From the NCBI RefSeq assembly GCF_000006565.2, contig NC_031469.1, positions 186,001 to 250,000 on the forward strand: a stretch of 64,000 bases of DNA, in the 5' to 3' direction. This DNA comes from Toxoplasma gondii ME49 (Eukaryota; Apicomplexa; Conoidasida; Eucoccidiorida; Sarcocystidae). Under the pieces are notes generated by a model. That model worked only from the letters and a program-made list of their open reading frames with translations, ran no database searches and was not told the DNA's origin. The translations under genes were made by a program, and so were the position numbers. Shown here in pieces: positions 1-12,636 of the stretch; the stretch's first letter is position 1, and each line of letters begins with the position of its first letter.

Positions 1-259
1 GCAGCAAGGTCAAGCGGTTAGTTTTGGCCGTGAGGCCAACGGAGGAAAACGAGATTTCTCTGCGGACCGACGTGGAATAGAAAATTCACCGACGGAGAGG
101 CGAGTACCTCCGATTCTCAGACTACCCACCCGAGGCGAAGACGTTTTTTACATGTTTCCTTTTTTGTCATTTTTATCATTTTCTTTCGTGTTTGTGTCCT
201 TTGGTTCCCCTATCTCTCGGGTGTCGCAGCGAACAGTTCCTTTCTTCGCGCTCCTGCAG

Positions 260-3200
260 GATCCGGAGAGGCAGAGGACAGCCTGTGGGAGCTGTCTGAA
301 CAAGTCGCTTCAAGGAGGCGGTGAGTTCTTGGAAAAGAGGCCGAACCACCGGTTCAAAGCTTTTCTCGCTTCGTCATTTTACATTTTTTGTGCACTTCTC
401 TGCCCCTCTGTTCATCACCTTTCTCCTTCGCTTAAAGCAGCTGCTTCTCCCGGCGACGAATCTGCCCATTTCTCCCTCTTCAAATGCCTGCGGATCTGTG
501 CACCTCTCTGCGAATTTATCCATGTACTTGTCGATATGCTTCAACATGTTTCGCCCTCTATACAGAAGTAGGGATATGTATCTTTTCCGTGTATGTTTGT
601 GTGCATTTCTATTTGAATGTATGCATTTGTTTATGTACGTGCTTGTGCCAGGGTTCGGCATTGGTGTCGAGATCAGTGCGCATTTTGGGGACAAGATAGA
701 AACCTTCCCTTGCTTTATCCGCGGTCGGTTTCGCCTTTCGGGATCGTCTCGTCCCTTTTGCTTCTTTGTTCTTTCGCTCTACTAGTGACTGCTTTCTTCA
801 TCTTCCTTCTGTCTCTTCGTTGATTCTTCCGCGTTAGCTGTACCTCTCTTTCACTGGAAAAACTTGGTTCTCCTTCGTTTTTATGCGAGACCCATGGCTT
901 TTGTCTTGTCTTTCCCGTCGAACAGGCAGCAATTTCAGAGCCTCCTCAGCGTCCTCAAGGTTTCAGATCGAAGCGCCTCAGAGTCGGCTTCCTCTGTAGT
1001 GTCTGCCTCTGCTTCTTCGCCCTCCAGTTCTTCCTCGCCGCCATCTTCTCAGCTGCCTTCTCCTGCTCCTGAGTCTGCCTGCCCATGTCCCGCTCCTCCC
1101 TCTTCTTACCCCACATTTTTGTCTCTCTTGGAGTCTTCAGACACGGTGAGTTCAGCTTCCGTTCGAGGGCGCCTTCATGCTTTCCTACGGACTTTCGAGC
1201 TTTCCGAACGCACATTTCCGCGGTTCTGAGGCTTAGGTCTGACATCTGGCGGACGTCACACTGTGTCTTGACAAACGTAGAGGGAAAAACGTTCGTCGTT
1301 TTGTGTTCTGATCGAGCACAGCGTAAGACGAATCTCTGAGAGGCGAGCTGCGTCGTCTTTCGTACGAGACCCGAACGCGTCGAGGTGGAGAGCGCTTGCG
1401 AATTTGCCGTCAAAACGCTTCAAATTTGTCTTCCCTCTGAAACATCAAGACAGTGAAAGGACAAACTGAAACTTGCACTTCCTCGATATGCAGTGGAGAA
1501 GCAACATGGGGCGGACGGGGGAATGCACTCGGTGTCGTCGTTGGTTTTCAAACCAAAACATCACATAGTCGAGGAAAAAAAGAACTGGGAGGGAAGATAT
1601 GTTTTCTCTTGCTCTCCTCCCTCACAAGTCTTTCTGCATGTAAGCCAGCGTGCACTTAAACATTCGTTTGTTTGCATGCAGAGACGTAGTTGCACTTGTA
1701 CTCACATATGACTGTGTATCTCTCTGCGCATCTAGAGTGATCTACAGAGAAGAACGTAGCGATTTTTATGTACGTGTAGTTCACGTGGTTACTCTGTAGA
1801 GAGAGTCGTTGCTGCACGAGCGATGGGCATACACTGGACAGCGCTTCCTTTCGGTGTCTGCTTTTTTTGTGTCTTCAGAACTCACTGGGATGCTTTTCGT
1901 CTCACGAGGCTTTCCTGCTTCCTTATGAGGAAGCGATGACGCGAGAGTATAACGGGAAGGCAAGTCGTTTCTCCCTGTTTTCTTTTCTCTCTTTCCTTCT
2001 GCTCTTGCTTTTGTCTTTCGGTGCTTGTCTCACTCCTTTTGGTCTCCTTGCCTCCCGGTGCTTCCTGAGGAAGCAGTCGTGTCTTGAAGGATTTGAAGCG
2101 GGCGCTGATAGGAGGTTTCTCGATGAGGTAGGTTAAATTCGTCGTGAAACGAGGGATTTCAAATGCTTTGCTATTTTTAAGCGGTTTCTTCACTGTAACT
2201 TTCGACAACCTGAGATTCCCTGTGCCTCGCGCTCTGGCTTCTCCAGCGCCAGTGAGTTCTTTCTAGTCTTGTGACTTTTCTTCAGTTTTACGACACAAGC
2301 GGGCACTTCCTCTGGGTCGGAGACCGAACCCGCCAACTCGATCACGCACATATCCAGTTTTGCCAGTAGGTCTGCTTCAGAAAAGGAAGACAAACAGAAG
2401 ACACCGACGGAGCGTCTGTGCGCACTGCAGAACTGTTCATTTCCACTTTCACGCAGCGGTTCTTGAGGCGCGTCTTCTGTCTCGCATACACGGCGAAATT
2501 CGAGAAAAGTGCCTTCTTGCTCCGTTCTCGGTTGCATTCTTAAAGTTCCCGAAGTTTTGGGACTGAAAGGTCCTGTTCCGCCCCTGGGGGTAACTGGCCA
2601 CCTAAAGAGTTTAGTATTCTTGCAGCGACGTTAGACTTCAGTTCTTCCTGTTACAGCGAGGCCCGGAAGGACCTTCTTTGATGTTTTTTGTCCGCTATTT
2701 TTTTTCGGCGTTTTTGTGCGGCGGAGTAAATCTCCTTCCTTCTCTCCTGCCGTGTTACAGTCGCATTCCGCTACTGTTTCGGCAAACGTCGTCGCTCCGT
2801 TCACCCTACATAGCTTTTTTTGAGCTCATTGGTCGACCACGCTTTCAGCGAGGGCGCGAATGTGGCGAACAGTCGACTGAACTGTAGAGTTGCAGGCAGG
2901 TGCACCGCGATGGGCACTGTCGCTCAGAAGTCTTTCACGGCGTCTTCCTCACTTGTCTCGGAGTTTACCTTCAGAGGCATCCGGAACCCCATCGGCGTCA
3001 AGGTGGGCCCCACAGCGAAGCCTGAGGAAATTGTCGAGATTTGTCGGACTTTGAATCCGGATAACATTCCAGGGAAGGTTGTGCTCATCACCAGGTGAGT
3101 CTGAGACGTAGACGTTAGCTGTGCAAGTGCGATACACTTTTGTGGTCTCTTTCTTCCTACGGAATACACAGGTGGGCGTCGAGTTGTCCGGGAACCTTGG

Positions 3201-4653
3201 CTAGCTCCAACTGGTGACGACTGCGACCACGACTTACGTCATCGCTAAAAAGAATCAAGCAAAACTTCGAGGCAAAATGTGATTTCCCTTGTGCCCGAGG
3301 GACAGATCCCGAGTCGCGCGGGCGAGGCTTCTGTCTCCGCGGGGTTGTCGCCGTGTCAGTCGCTCGCACAGCTCCGGGTCTGTTCTCTCAAGAGAGAAAC
3401 TGCTGAAAACAGGATCTGTGGCTCACAGGGCCGGGAACACTGTGTGGAGACGAGCGTTTCGCTGTTCTGCGGCCAGAAGTCAAAAGCAAGGAGAGAAATC
3501 TTCTCGGTGGTTTCTGCACAGACTCGGCGCCGCTCGAGCTTCCAGACTCCTTCCTCTGGTGATCAAAGCAACCCAGGCGGTAAGACAGAAACGACTGGGA
3601 GGAGGAGTGCCTTAGTTTCAGTTGTTTCTTTTTTCTCTTTAGCAATGGGGGTTTTAGGTCACCGAGAGAAGCAGACATCCAGATACACCCTGTAGCCTCA
3701 ACATGTCGAACAAAACGCGGGGGCTAACTGAAGGGTGCGTCGTCAGCCCAGACCCTTATAGAGTCTCGCCGGCAGATGTGGGGAGCACACAATTAACTGA
3801 CTGGGACTGGAAAAGTCGAGGCTGCGTTATATTTTCCAGAAACGAGTTCGGTTCAGACTCTCGCCACAGAGACTTAAGCTGAATTCATCAACATTCTTAA
3901 GACTGATCGCATTCTGTGTTCATTTTGCTGAACGCGTTGAGTGCGTCTCCTTTCCTGCATGCACAAAAAACAAGTATGTGTCGTCTGGGTCTGCTGAGGG
4001 AGATCTGCCTCATTCGTCAGTTTGTGTCCATACTGAAAACTGCGTTTGTTTCCAGGCCGGAGTGCGAGCTGTGTGGCTGTGCGATCCAATGCACGGAAAT
4101 ACTCAAGTTACACCAGAGGGGAAGAAAAGGCGATGTTTCACAGATATGCTGAAGGAGGTTCTCGTCACGTTCGACGCCCATTTACAGTGTCAGTCGCATC
4201 TTGGCGGAGTGCATTTGGAGCTGACTGGTGAGTCTCTTTGGTTTGCTTCGTCCTGTTTCGACCCCGACTTCGTCGGCTTCCTCAGGAAGTGGGGCGAAAA
4301 GGAAAGTGGAGCGATTTTGAAGGAGAGAGAAAGATGGAATCATGAGGAGCAAACACAGGGAAGGCGCGAGAGAATCTGGGGAACTCTCCGGATGGTTGCT
4401 GCCCGAGAGGCAGGTCGACGTTTACCTGAGCGTCAGCACAGGCAAAGAAAGATGAAGTCGACTTTGCGTGTCTCACGGAAATGCGCGAATTCTGTTTTTT
4501 TTAGGAGAACATGTCTTTGAATGCATCGAAGGATCTGAGAGCCACGGAGGTGCCGGTGAAGAGACTTTCGAGGCTTTCTGTGATCCTCGGCTCAACTACA
4601 CGCAAGCTCTTGAGATGGCCTTTGAATTTGCACAACACATACAAAGCAAGTGA
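260..4653 (+). CDS. Class II (plant-type) DAHP synthase, 5' partial
   Basis: Condenses phosphoenolpyruvate with erythrose 4-phosphate, the first shikimate-pathway step. Exons read in continuous phase: 260-320, 926-1145, 1879-1959, 2286-2365, 2975-3094, 3522-3579, 4056-4227, 4505-4653 (TGA), about 312 residues in the window. Family motifs occur in the expected order: [78 protein letters not shown] and CDPRLN. The last two carry the His, Glu and Asp metal ligands; the first ligand, a Cys, must lie upstream of the window. Exon 926-1145 encodes a Ser/Pro-rich stretch of about 50 residues ahead of the SHEA motif that ordinary family members lack. The intron after 1959 has a GC donor. The gene is convergent with the next one. 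Family assignment is firm; the compartment cannot be judged without the N-terminus. Confidence 0.93.
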
Positions 4654-6163
4654 GGAGTGGTGAACAGACAAAGCACACACAGACAATGAAAAACGTGTCT
4701 TGGCAAACCCGGGAAGTTTCAAGGTACCAGATCTTATCTGCGGTGGCATTACATACGCCACAGCTATAAGGAAGGTGGAGGGGTTTACGGGGGAAGGGGG
4801 CAAGATATCTGGGACTGTATTAAAGGCGTGGCTTGGCTGTTGTGCTTCACAGGTTTCAGACGGTTTTAGATCGGCACAGTGTTTCCTGTTTTGTGTTTGA
4901 GGGCCCGGGGGTACAACAAAGGTTGCCCACGGGTTTTCTGTTCATTTTGCGTTCCGGAAGTCGTTTGACACAGTTTTTTCTGTCTCACGTTGGTTGCCTG
5001 AATCGCTTTCTCTTAGCTATGTGATCTAGACGAGCAGCATTGTACTGTGTGATGTTTGGTCATTTTTTACTCCGATATGTGCTCTAGGTCAAGTCAAACG
5101 GAGGTCCTCGACAGGAGTGCGAGGGTCGGTCGAGATGCGAACTGAGGTTTAGGCGGACCCAAGGGGCAGACCTGTCCCGTTGGCGAGACATGAAGGACGA
5201 CGAAGCGTCGTAAATTCTCAGATTTCAGTGTCCGAAAGAAACACTGAGTGTCTTCACTGAGAGGTGTATCGCTTTGCTTGTTGTTAAACTCCGCAGTGAT
5301 CGTCCACATGGATGTCGCTCCCTTTGCTCTTGCTCTAGCAGAACAGCCGTGTCATTTGCAATCGCGGAACTCTGCAGCAATCCCGCTTCTTGGCATTCTT
5401 GTTTTGGTTTTGTAGTTTTGTGTGCCAAGAACCCGGGAAACGTTTTCGTGTCCTTGCGTGTGGCACTATCTTGTTTCCGAAAGGCCGAACCATTTTGTGA
5501 TATAGAGGAGACTGGATCGGTTCCAAGGCCTGTCTATACAATTATACCGCTTCTGGTCTCCTTTCGACAGAAGCGAGAGAAAAAATATTTTCCAGGTGAT
5601 TTCCACTTTGCCACTATTGTTGCCTAGTGGATGCTATGGCTGCGGTCGACTGCGCACACAGCTTCCGTGGCCCATATGGCCAGCTGGAACCACCGGAAAA
5701 GACCCTCGTGTAGTGTTGGCAATAGCCGTACGATACGCGTGTCGCAGCCTTGTAGTTTGCTGGTGTACTGCAGTCACACGCAGTCTACGCAGGCCTGCAC
5801 CTGGTGTTGAAAAGCGGCGTGGATCGGACAGGCTAGACACATGCGATTAGCCGGCGCACAACGCAGTTCAACATGCGTAGGTGCTATACCGCGGCGAGTA
5901 CTTTCGCCTTCAAGCTTCGGAGGGAACGCCCATGCGGATGACGGGCTCTATAAAAAATGGTACCTTGTTTCTCAACACTGTAGCTATATTCTGGACAATA
6001 CCGCATCCAGGGCACTCGAGGCGCCAGCTGGGAGAAAGAAATTGTGTCTTTCACTGCACTCTCTTCTCTTGAGCGTCTGTGCTGGAATCCCTAAGAATCT
6101 TACGCTACCCACACAATACTGAAGCCAAATTTTAAATGCCACAAAACTTTCCTCAAAGACAAA
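4654..6163. other. Convergent intergenic spacer / 3' UTRs
   Basis: Lies between the stop codons of two convergent genes, so it should hold both 3' UTRs. Only short frames without splice or family support are present. I see no RNA gene, repeat or mobile element. Confidence 0.6.
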
Positions 6164-8917
6164 CTACCGGACTGGGATTCTATATTCAAACGAGATCGAT
6201 ATGGCTTTCATTGGGGAGATGAGTTTCAAGACGGGCCATCGACCGTCAGACTTGAAGAGCACGACAGCAACGTATCCTCCATCAGGTCGGAAGAGAGTTA
6301 TCCGGGACATGATGCTCTCCAGAAAGGAGGCGTAAGGCAAACATCCGTAGTTGCTGCAACTGCAGCGCTAAACCGCCCTCTTTGAGGAATCGTGCCGCAT
6401 CGAGCAGGGCGTGCTTAGTAGCAAGGACCCCGGCCATATCGACTTTCGGAAAATGTAAAAGGTTTGAAGAAAAGGATGCCAGCGCTGTTTGAATTGCTGT
6501 CCACCTTCCAGTAGAAATCACCAACCGGCGACAGAGGAGCGCACCGGTAGTAAACGCACAGAGAGAAACGATCGCCAAACTGAGGAAACAGGACAAACAC
6601 AATCAACACGTTGCTGCACATTTCATCTAGTGACAGGTTAACTGAAGTGGACAAACTCCCACACTGTTTATCCGCCCATCCGCGCCAAAATAAACAGATC
6701 TTCGAGAAAAGAAGGTGGGGGTTCGTGGGACATGCATATTCAAATGATTGCCTGCCTGTTTAAACTCTGAACTGACCGAGTATTCCAATTTTGGAATCGT
6801 CATAACCAGAGAACACAATAAGTTCCGTGAGCTTCTTGCGGGTATGCATAAGCATGCGTGTTCACATCGCAGATTCATCCTCAACTCTATCAACAGGCAC
6901 ATTCTGGAAACCTACACAACTCGACAGTCTGTGTAGTTTCATGCCGCGTGTCGCCACCTCAGCAATTTCGGGAGGCTGCGACACATGTTCTAAAGAGGAT
7001 GAACGCTGCCCTTTTTTATGTCACGTATGATCTTTCAAGCGGCTATCACGAGAAAAGGATGAAATGTGCTGTTTGCTGAGCTCTTCCAACTGATGGTTGC
7101 AGCTGCACTGTGCACAGTCCCCTAATAAAGCAAATAGTTTATTGGCTTTGCTTTGCCCACGAAACTCAACAGCACGTAGGCTGCCTCAGGTTCTATCATG
7201 CCAGCAAAGCGTACCTTAGTTTTCTGTAGGGATGGGCAGTCAGATTCGATTGCAATGTATCCATATCCTCGGTACTAGATTGCAGACCTTTCGAACCCGC
7301 CAGCTTTTTCGGAGTAATGGTCGCGACGTTGTTGGTTTCCCGCATGTCGGAAAGGCTTTCTTCGAGCTCCATTGGAAGGGCGCATTCAAATGTGCAGAGG
7401 GGAAGTCCCGGTTCCTCTGTCGGTTCACGGGTGTCACATCGAGGTTCTTGAGTTGGTTTCTCTACATGTTCTAACCTTGCGTCAATGTCGTAGAAACTAA
7501 GAGCTGTACCGTGGAAGAAGACACGCCTGCACGGCCCATTCCTTCCTGTTTGAGCTAAAACTGCTTGGACGAACGGATCGTCGAATGTCAAGAAACGGTG
7601 AAGCCCGCTTTTAGGCAGGTCGCCAGATGCACCTCCTAGAATAAAAGTGCAGTCTAACGAAACATGAGACCATGTCTCTGTACCCGAAAACGGATGCTCG
7701 CACCCAGCTTCTTGGCGTAGTCCAGAACTCTCGCTCGCTCCGCCGTTCTTCGTCTTTTTGGAGCAGGAAATATTCACACACATATTCTCTGGAGCCGCTT
7801 CCATCGTGCCAAGAGCTTCTCTGTTCGTGACAAGAAGACTAGGAGAGTTGGCGTCGGCAGAGAGAAGAGGTATGCGGGCGATCTGTCCCAGCTCGCTTGC
7901 CGCTGCCTTGACTACGCATTGAAAGGTGCCATGAAACTTTCCAACCTCAAGTTGCTTTTTGAGTGAAGTGTAGGAGTTGAACGTCTTCGCTACCACAAGG
8001 AAGCCGGACCATTCCGTTTCGAGGGGAAACAGGACTCCGTAGTTGATGTGATTGTTGTAGATCGCACTCGACCTTGTAACAGGGAAATGTTTCTGCAGGT
8101 ACGCGATCACCGAGCCGAGTGTTGGCGCAGTTCCACCCTTTGCGCCACTTTCAGCGTACCCCTTCATTTCTGTTTCTGCCGCGCAACTCCAAAATGGAGG
8201 CTTGTATATAACCCAGTATGAGAAGGAGTCACGGACAATCACTGGACAAGGGGGACCGTCTGCGTCTACCATAGGATTCTTCTCGGTTTCCCGGCGATCG
8301 CCAACTGCGGAGTTGACTCCTCTCCCTGCAGATTTGACGTCTTTCTGAATCGGGCTGCAGGCGACGCACTCGCCTCGTAGTGCTGTCTCTAGACAGGTAA
8401 TGTCAGCATCACAGCATTCTGGTTCTCTATCCGGCATTGTCTCACAGTGAACCGAAAAGGCAGCAGGAGTTCGATGCGCTCTGCTATTTTTCAAGACTAG
8501 CGGGTTATTTAATGCCATCGCTGAAGCTCGCGATGCAGTTAGCACCGATGAAAAGTGCCTCTGGCCCACTTTGTTAGAGGTTGGCATTGTTGAAGGAGTG
8601 AAATGATCAACGAAGCTTTCTGAAGGAAATGCATCGTTGTGAGTAGAGCAATCGACTGGCGTTTGACCACATGAGCCAAGGCCACCCTTTTCCGTAGACT
8701 GCACACCCCTGGCCGGTTCTAGCAACAACAGGTTTCCTCTTCGAGTTGACCTGTCCTCATTTTGTGGCGGACAGCCCCCACCGACACTTCCAATTGTTGA
8801 CAGGGTTGGGGGAGCAAGAGACAGCCCAGTGTCTAGAGGACTGTATGCAGCGATGTCGGCATTCTCCGACTGCCCATGTGGCTCACTCGCCATCTCAGTC
8901 ACTCCTGTTCCCTTCAT
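6164..8917 (-). CDS. RluA-like pseudouridine synthase domain protein, altered catalytic motif
   Basis: Two exons: 8917-7215, ending in phase 2 at a GTACGC donor, and 6353-6164, ending in TAG; about 630 residues. The first 230 or so residues are low-complexity. The core then starts with YWVIYKPP (the family's 'V.NKP' strand), followed by FPLETEWSGFLVVAKT, which aligns with the catalytic RLDxxTSGLLLVAKT block. The Arg and catalytic Asp are replaced by Pro and Glu (Glu codon 8018-8020), so pseudouridylation is doubtful. The last exon is short but clearly coding in style (FLESIMSRITLFRPDGGY, then a hydrophobic C-terminus) and matches the upstream phase exactly. Without splicing the first exon would stop at 7196. 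Two in-frame acceptors lie 6 nt apart (exon start 6359 or 6353). The ATG at 8917 has G at -3; the frame is open upstream to 9139 without ATG, so an upstream exon is possible. Confidence 0.7.
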
Positions 8918-10563
8918 GGCACTGCTTATTCGCTCGCTTCCAACATACACGATTACGTCTGAAACCGCACAGGGACAAGGCGAAGCAGATTCACGTTGAA
9001 CAGTGATTATGCTCAGTTTATCGCGTTCCACTTGCCGATGAAGACAGAGGGGCGAGACGAACACGACCGACCTGTGTCGCCCTCTGTATGCTGCGCGCTT
9101 CTCCCTACGATGGTGTCCAGTCGGCGGGGGAAGGAACACAATGTCGGGTAACAGAGGTTACCAAGCAACTCTTCATCTTGATAAGTGTTTCATCCGAAAC
9201 GAGGTTGTTCAAAGCACAACAATCGGAACAAGAAGTAAGTTCAACAGGTGAGCTTGAATTTCTCGTTGTTCGCTGCTCAGGTGGACAGCGTTCTACTGTT
9301 CTGTCTTCTTGAAGCCAGTAGTCAGAAGCGTTTGTGACATGTGGTCAAAGCGTCAAGGGACGTTGGCGGAGTCAACTTCGGGGTACCTCTGTACACCTGG
9401 CAACATAATCGCTGCTCTCTGTCTTCTTAAAGCATTCTGCGTTTCTAAAACGAATCGAGACACGAATGGTGCGGGCCCCCACACGGAGGTAGACGAGACA
9501 TCGCGTCTGTGTGACCCACGGAACAGCTTGCAAACGCAGCAGTCAAAGGGAACTGTAAGCGAGAGAGAGGCTTCAGCTCACTCGAAAAAGACAATAAACG
9601 CGTGTCTTACTCATAGTGATGCTGACATGAACTAATGTTTTTACGTGATACGAAACACGGAACTAACCAGATGATCTAAACGAAAAGACTTTGTTTTGCC
9701 GGCAGAGCAGATTAGTGAACCTTCCCGAAAAGCCCTTCTTTAGAAAAAATGTTGTATTACCCTGAAACAACCCCTGGGTCTTCCTTGGGACACAGCACAC
9801 CTATTCTGGCGACCAACGCAACTTCGAGCAACAAGTTCACCCGCCCTAGTTACCGGTGGCAGGACTTAGTCACGTGAGTACAGTGCAACATGGACTGTGA
9901 GCTTCTGCTTTAAAATACTTTCCATCTTGACGAAGATATCCCGGATCTTTTTCTTCGGGAAGGATGATAACATTCGATGGGTTATAAGCTGATCAGTTAA
10001 TATTCTGATCCAGCACACATTTGTGTTAGACGGCACCGCAACGTGAGAGAAGCGCAAGAGCAACGACTGAAATGTCCACGCGATTCAAGTTGCAGTACAA
10101 TGCCCCAGTAACTTGTCCAGCAATTCCGTACGATGTATAAGCCTTACGAACACACGCTCTAAATTGTACCAGCTTCTCCTGGAAGCTATTTGTCCACGAG
10201 TCAGGCTGCGTGCCATCCGAGCCCTCGCGTCGTTTTTTATATGTGCAGGCGAGAGTAATGGCAAACAACTCAGGAGGACTCACAGTGGTTTACAAAGGCA
10301 CTGCGTAGCCGTTGCATACATGAGATAGGAGAAATAGGGGGAAAGTTAGTCTGTATGTCTAAGTTCCCGCGTAGCTGGAGGAATCCGCACAATCTCAGAC
10401 AGCATTTGCAAAAAATCTGTTACCCCGCTAGCACCTGGCAAAACACACAGCGGGTTCTGTAAATGAAGATAAAAAATACCATGTCTACCGTTCATGGCAC
10501 ACTAAAGGGAAGGTAAAACAGCTACGCTGAGCGGCGGGTGAGTCTCTTGGGTGAAAGCTTCGG
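8918..10563. other. Spacer between tandem minus-strand genes
   Basis: Should contain the promoter and 5' leader of the pseudouridine synthase-like gene and the 3' UTR of the hydroxylase gene. No convincing coding exon, RNA gene or repeat was recognised. Confidence 0.5.
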
Positions 10564-12636
10564 TTAATTTGCGATAGACCGAAGATCGTTGCGAATTGGG
10601 TCTTTATTAAAAAAACAGTTGACAACGAACTTGACACCTTTTTCTGGGGGCAAGCCCGCATGAATGAGACGGGGGTCTATCTCATTTGTTCCTGGATACG
10701 AGTTGTTCCAGAGGACGCCTGCACCCTTCATGGGAGCGACACGGAATCCCAGATTTTCGAAACTCGTTTCCCCGCCGGCTTCGACGTCTGAAGCACAGAT
10801 CACACAAAACAGTAACACACGTTATGCGAAAATAATTGTACGCTGGCTGCAGGAAGTTTTCGAGGAAGCAAGGGATCCATTTTCACTGTATTTCCAGTTG
10901 AAGTAAGAAAATCGTGCACATTTACATGTCAACTGTCTCGCATAAGCGACAGTCTCACTGCCAAGCTGCAGTGGCCTCTTTCCCCCCATCCCACCCACTT
11001 CACCATCAGACTCCATTGAGTCCTTCATAGTACAACAGATCCCATATCGCCACACAAACTTACTCTTCTGTTTACTAGCAGGAGGCCAAGAAAGTCTACT
11101 TACCATTTAGATACAGAAGTATCGTTTTCGGTCGGAAGCCTCCGTCTGAATGCAGTTTGAAGTACTGACCTTCCTCGTACCGGACAACGACCAAGGGCTC
11201 AAGATGTTCCACAGGCATGCCGGCGAACGCTGAGACGATTCGCTCAATATTCTCTACGATCTCGGTCTCAGCAATGGCAAGAGGAACAGACCAACTGGTT
11301 CTTGATGGACTCTTTGATGACGTGTAGTCGCGCTGAAGCACACAGCAGGACAATACCCAAAGACATCGTCTTTCAGCCTAGCAGCTCATGTTATACGCTT
11401 CACCCTGAGGGCAGTGAACCCGTCCAAGCGTGCTACTCTTCCGCTCATGCATTTGTACGTCAGAAGTGATGACCGCTTGAGGAACACATCTGGAGCAGTT
11501 ACACAATTTTGTTATCGGCTGTATCATGGCTTTCGGTGATTTTCCATAACGCGCTCTGTTTTACCACGTAATGCATCGCGTTCCTCCTTTCCCCCCGTTT
11601 AGCCGCGGAATCTTTCGCTGGGATTTTTTGCCAGCGTTCCACTTAACAATAATTTGGAACAGATGGTCACGTCAAACAGCGACGCACTATCGTCGGCGAT
11701 TGATACTGGAGTGCAGTATTTAAGCTTGATTCTGAGCATTCAGAGGTCGTCCACTCTAGCAGCATTTCCAGATCGATTCACTGACGCTCCGCATCTGCAT
11801 CGACTACGACCTCGTTTAGAAAGTGAAGACGCAGCTGAGCACGGCGAAGCCGAACACGAAGACGATAGGTGAGGTCCACCTACTGGTTCTGCGGTGGCGT
11901 ATCCTGTACTCGTTTTGCTGCGTTCCCAGCGCCCTTCACAGAGTTGTAGTAGACGCTCGCAGTCACTGTCTGTTAGCAATTCGGGAATGAGAAACACTTC
12001 TGGATTTTCGTGAATTGCAAGAATTTGGATTACGCGTTCCTCCGGTTGCCCAGTGCGGGTGTTGCGATAAATAATTTGTCTGCATCCATGTAGCTTGCCC
12101 TTTGAATGCAATATGGGCGGGTTGTCATGGACAGGGTGCAAGGGGAATTTTCCCTGAGCCGTGCCAAAACTAGCGGCGGTGTCATCTATTGCGAGAACCC
12201 TCTGAGGTTGCTCGGGATAGTCTAACTTAAGGGTACTTTGCAGTCCACCAACATCCAGAGGGCTGCTGAGCGCACTGTCACTGTCACTCGAGGATGCTGT
12301 GACCGGGGAGAATTTTTTTGGAAAGTCATGGCGGGCGTACGATCTTGTCGCTGTCACCTGACAAGTTCCTTCCCGTTGCACCTCGTGCGTGGCAGGAGCC
12401 GCCACGTCACAAACTGCAGGACTCGACGGACCAAGCCAGGAAAACCAGCCTCCTGAAGACGGGGCGGCAAAATGTCTCAGTGGAAAGTTTTGTAACATGC
12501 ATGCTTTTTGATAGAGGGAGTGTGGTAGTCCGAGGGCGAGCAGAGAAACCGACGGGTTGGAGTTAGGGAAACTTTGGCCACTTTCAAGTCGGCCATCCCT
12601 GTGAAATGCCGAGTTCGCGCGGAAAAAGGCATTCAT
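10564..12636 (-). CDS. Prolyl 4-hydroxylase, Fe(II)/2-oxoglutarate oxygenase
   Basis: Hydroxylates proline using O2 and 2-oxoglutarate. Three exons: 12636-11782, 11332-11104 and 10787-10564 (stop), about 435 residues. The C-terminal half has the full P4Hc layout: the N-terminal strand with LTDSDCERLLQLCEG, an RTS motif (SPSRTSW), RYEEGQYFKLHSDGG with iron ligands His346 and Asp348, YLNDVEAGGETSF, and LIHAGLPPEKGVKFVV with the distal His404 and the 2-oxoglutarate Lys414. Introns 2-3 have standard signals and matching phases. The exon 1 donor (GTGAAT at 11781) is the weakest call; other donors nearby would alter about 20 residues. The start ATG has G at -3. The first 200 residues are Ser-rich with no signal peptide, which suggests a cytosolic or nuclear enzyme. 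Coccidia are known to modify Skp1 by this chemistry; whether this is that enzyme cannot be told here. Confidence 0.9.

Noticed and set aside
4654..7196. Possible mitochondrial-derived insert or transposon in the spacers
   Set aside because: No terminal repeats, transposase or reverse-transcriptase motifs, and no mitochondrial gene motif was recognised here or at 12.6-16.3 kb.
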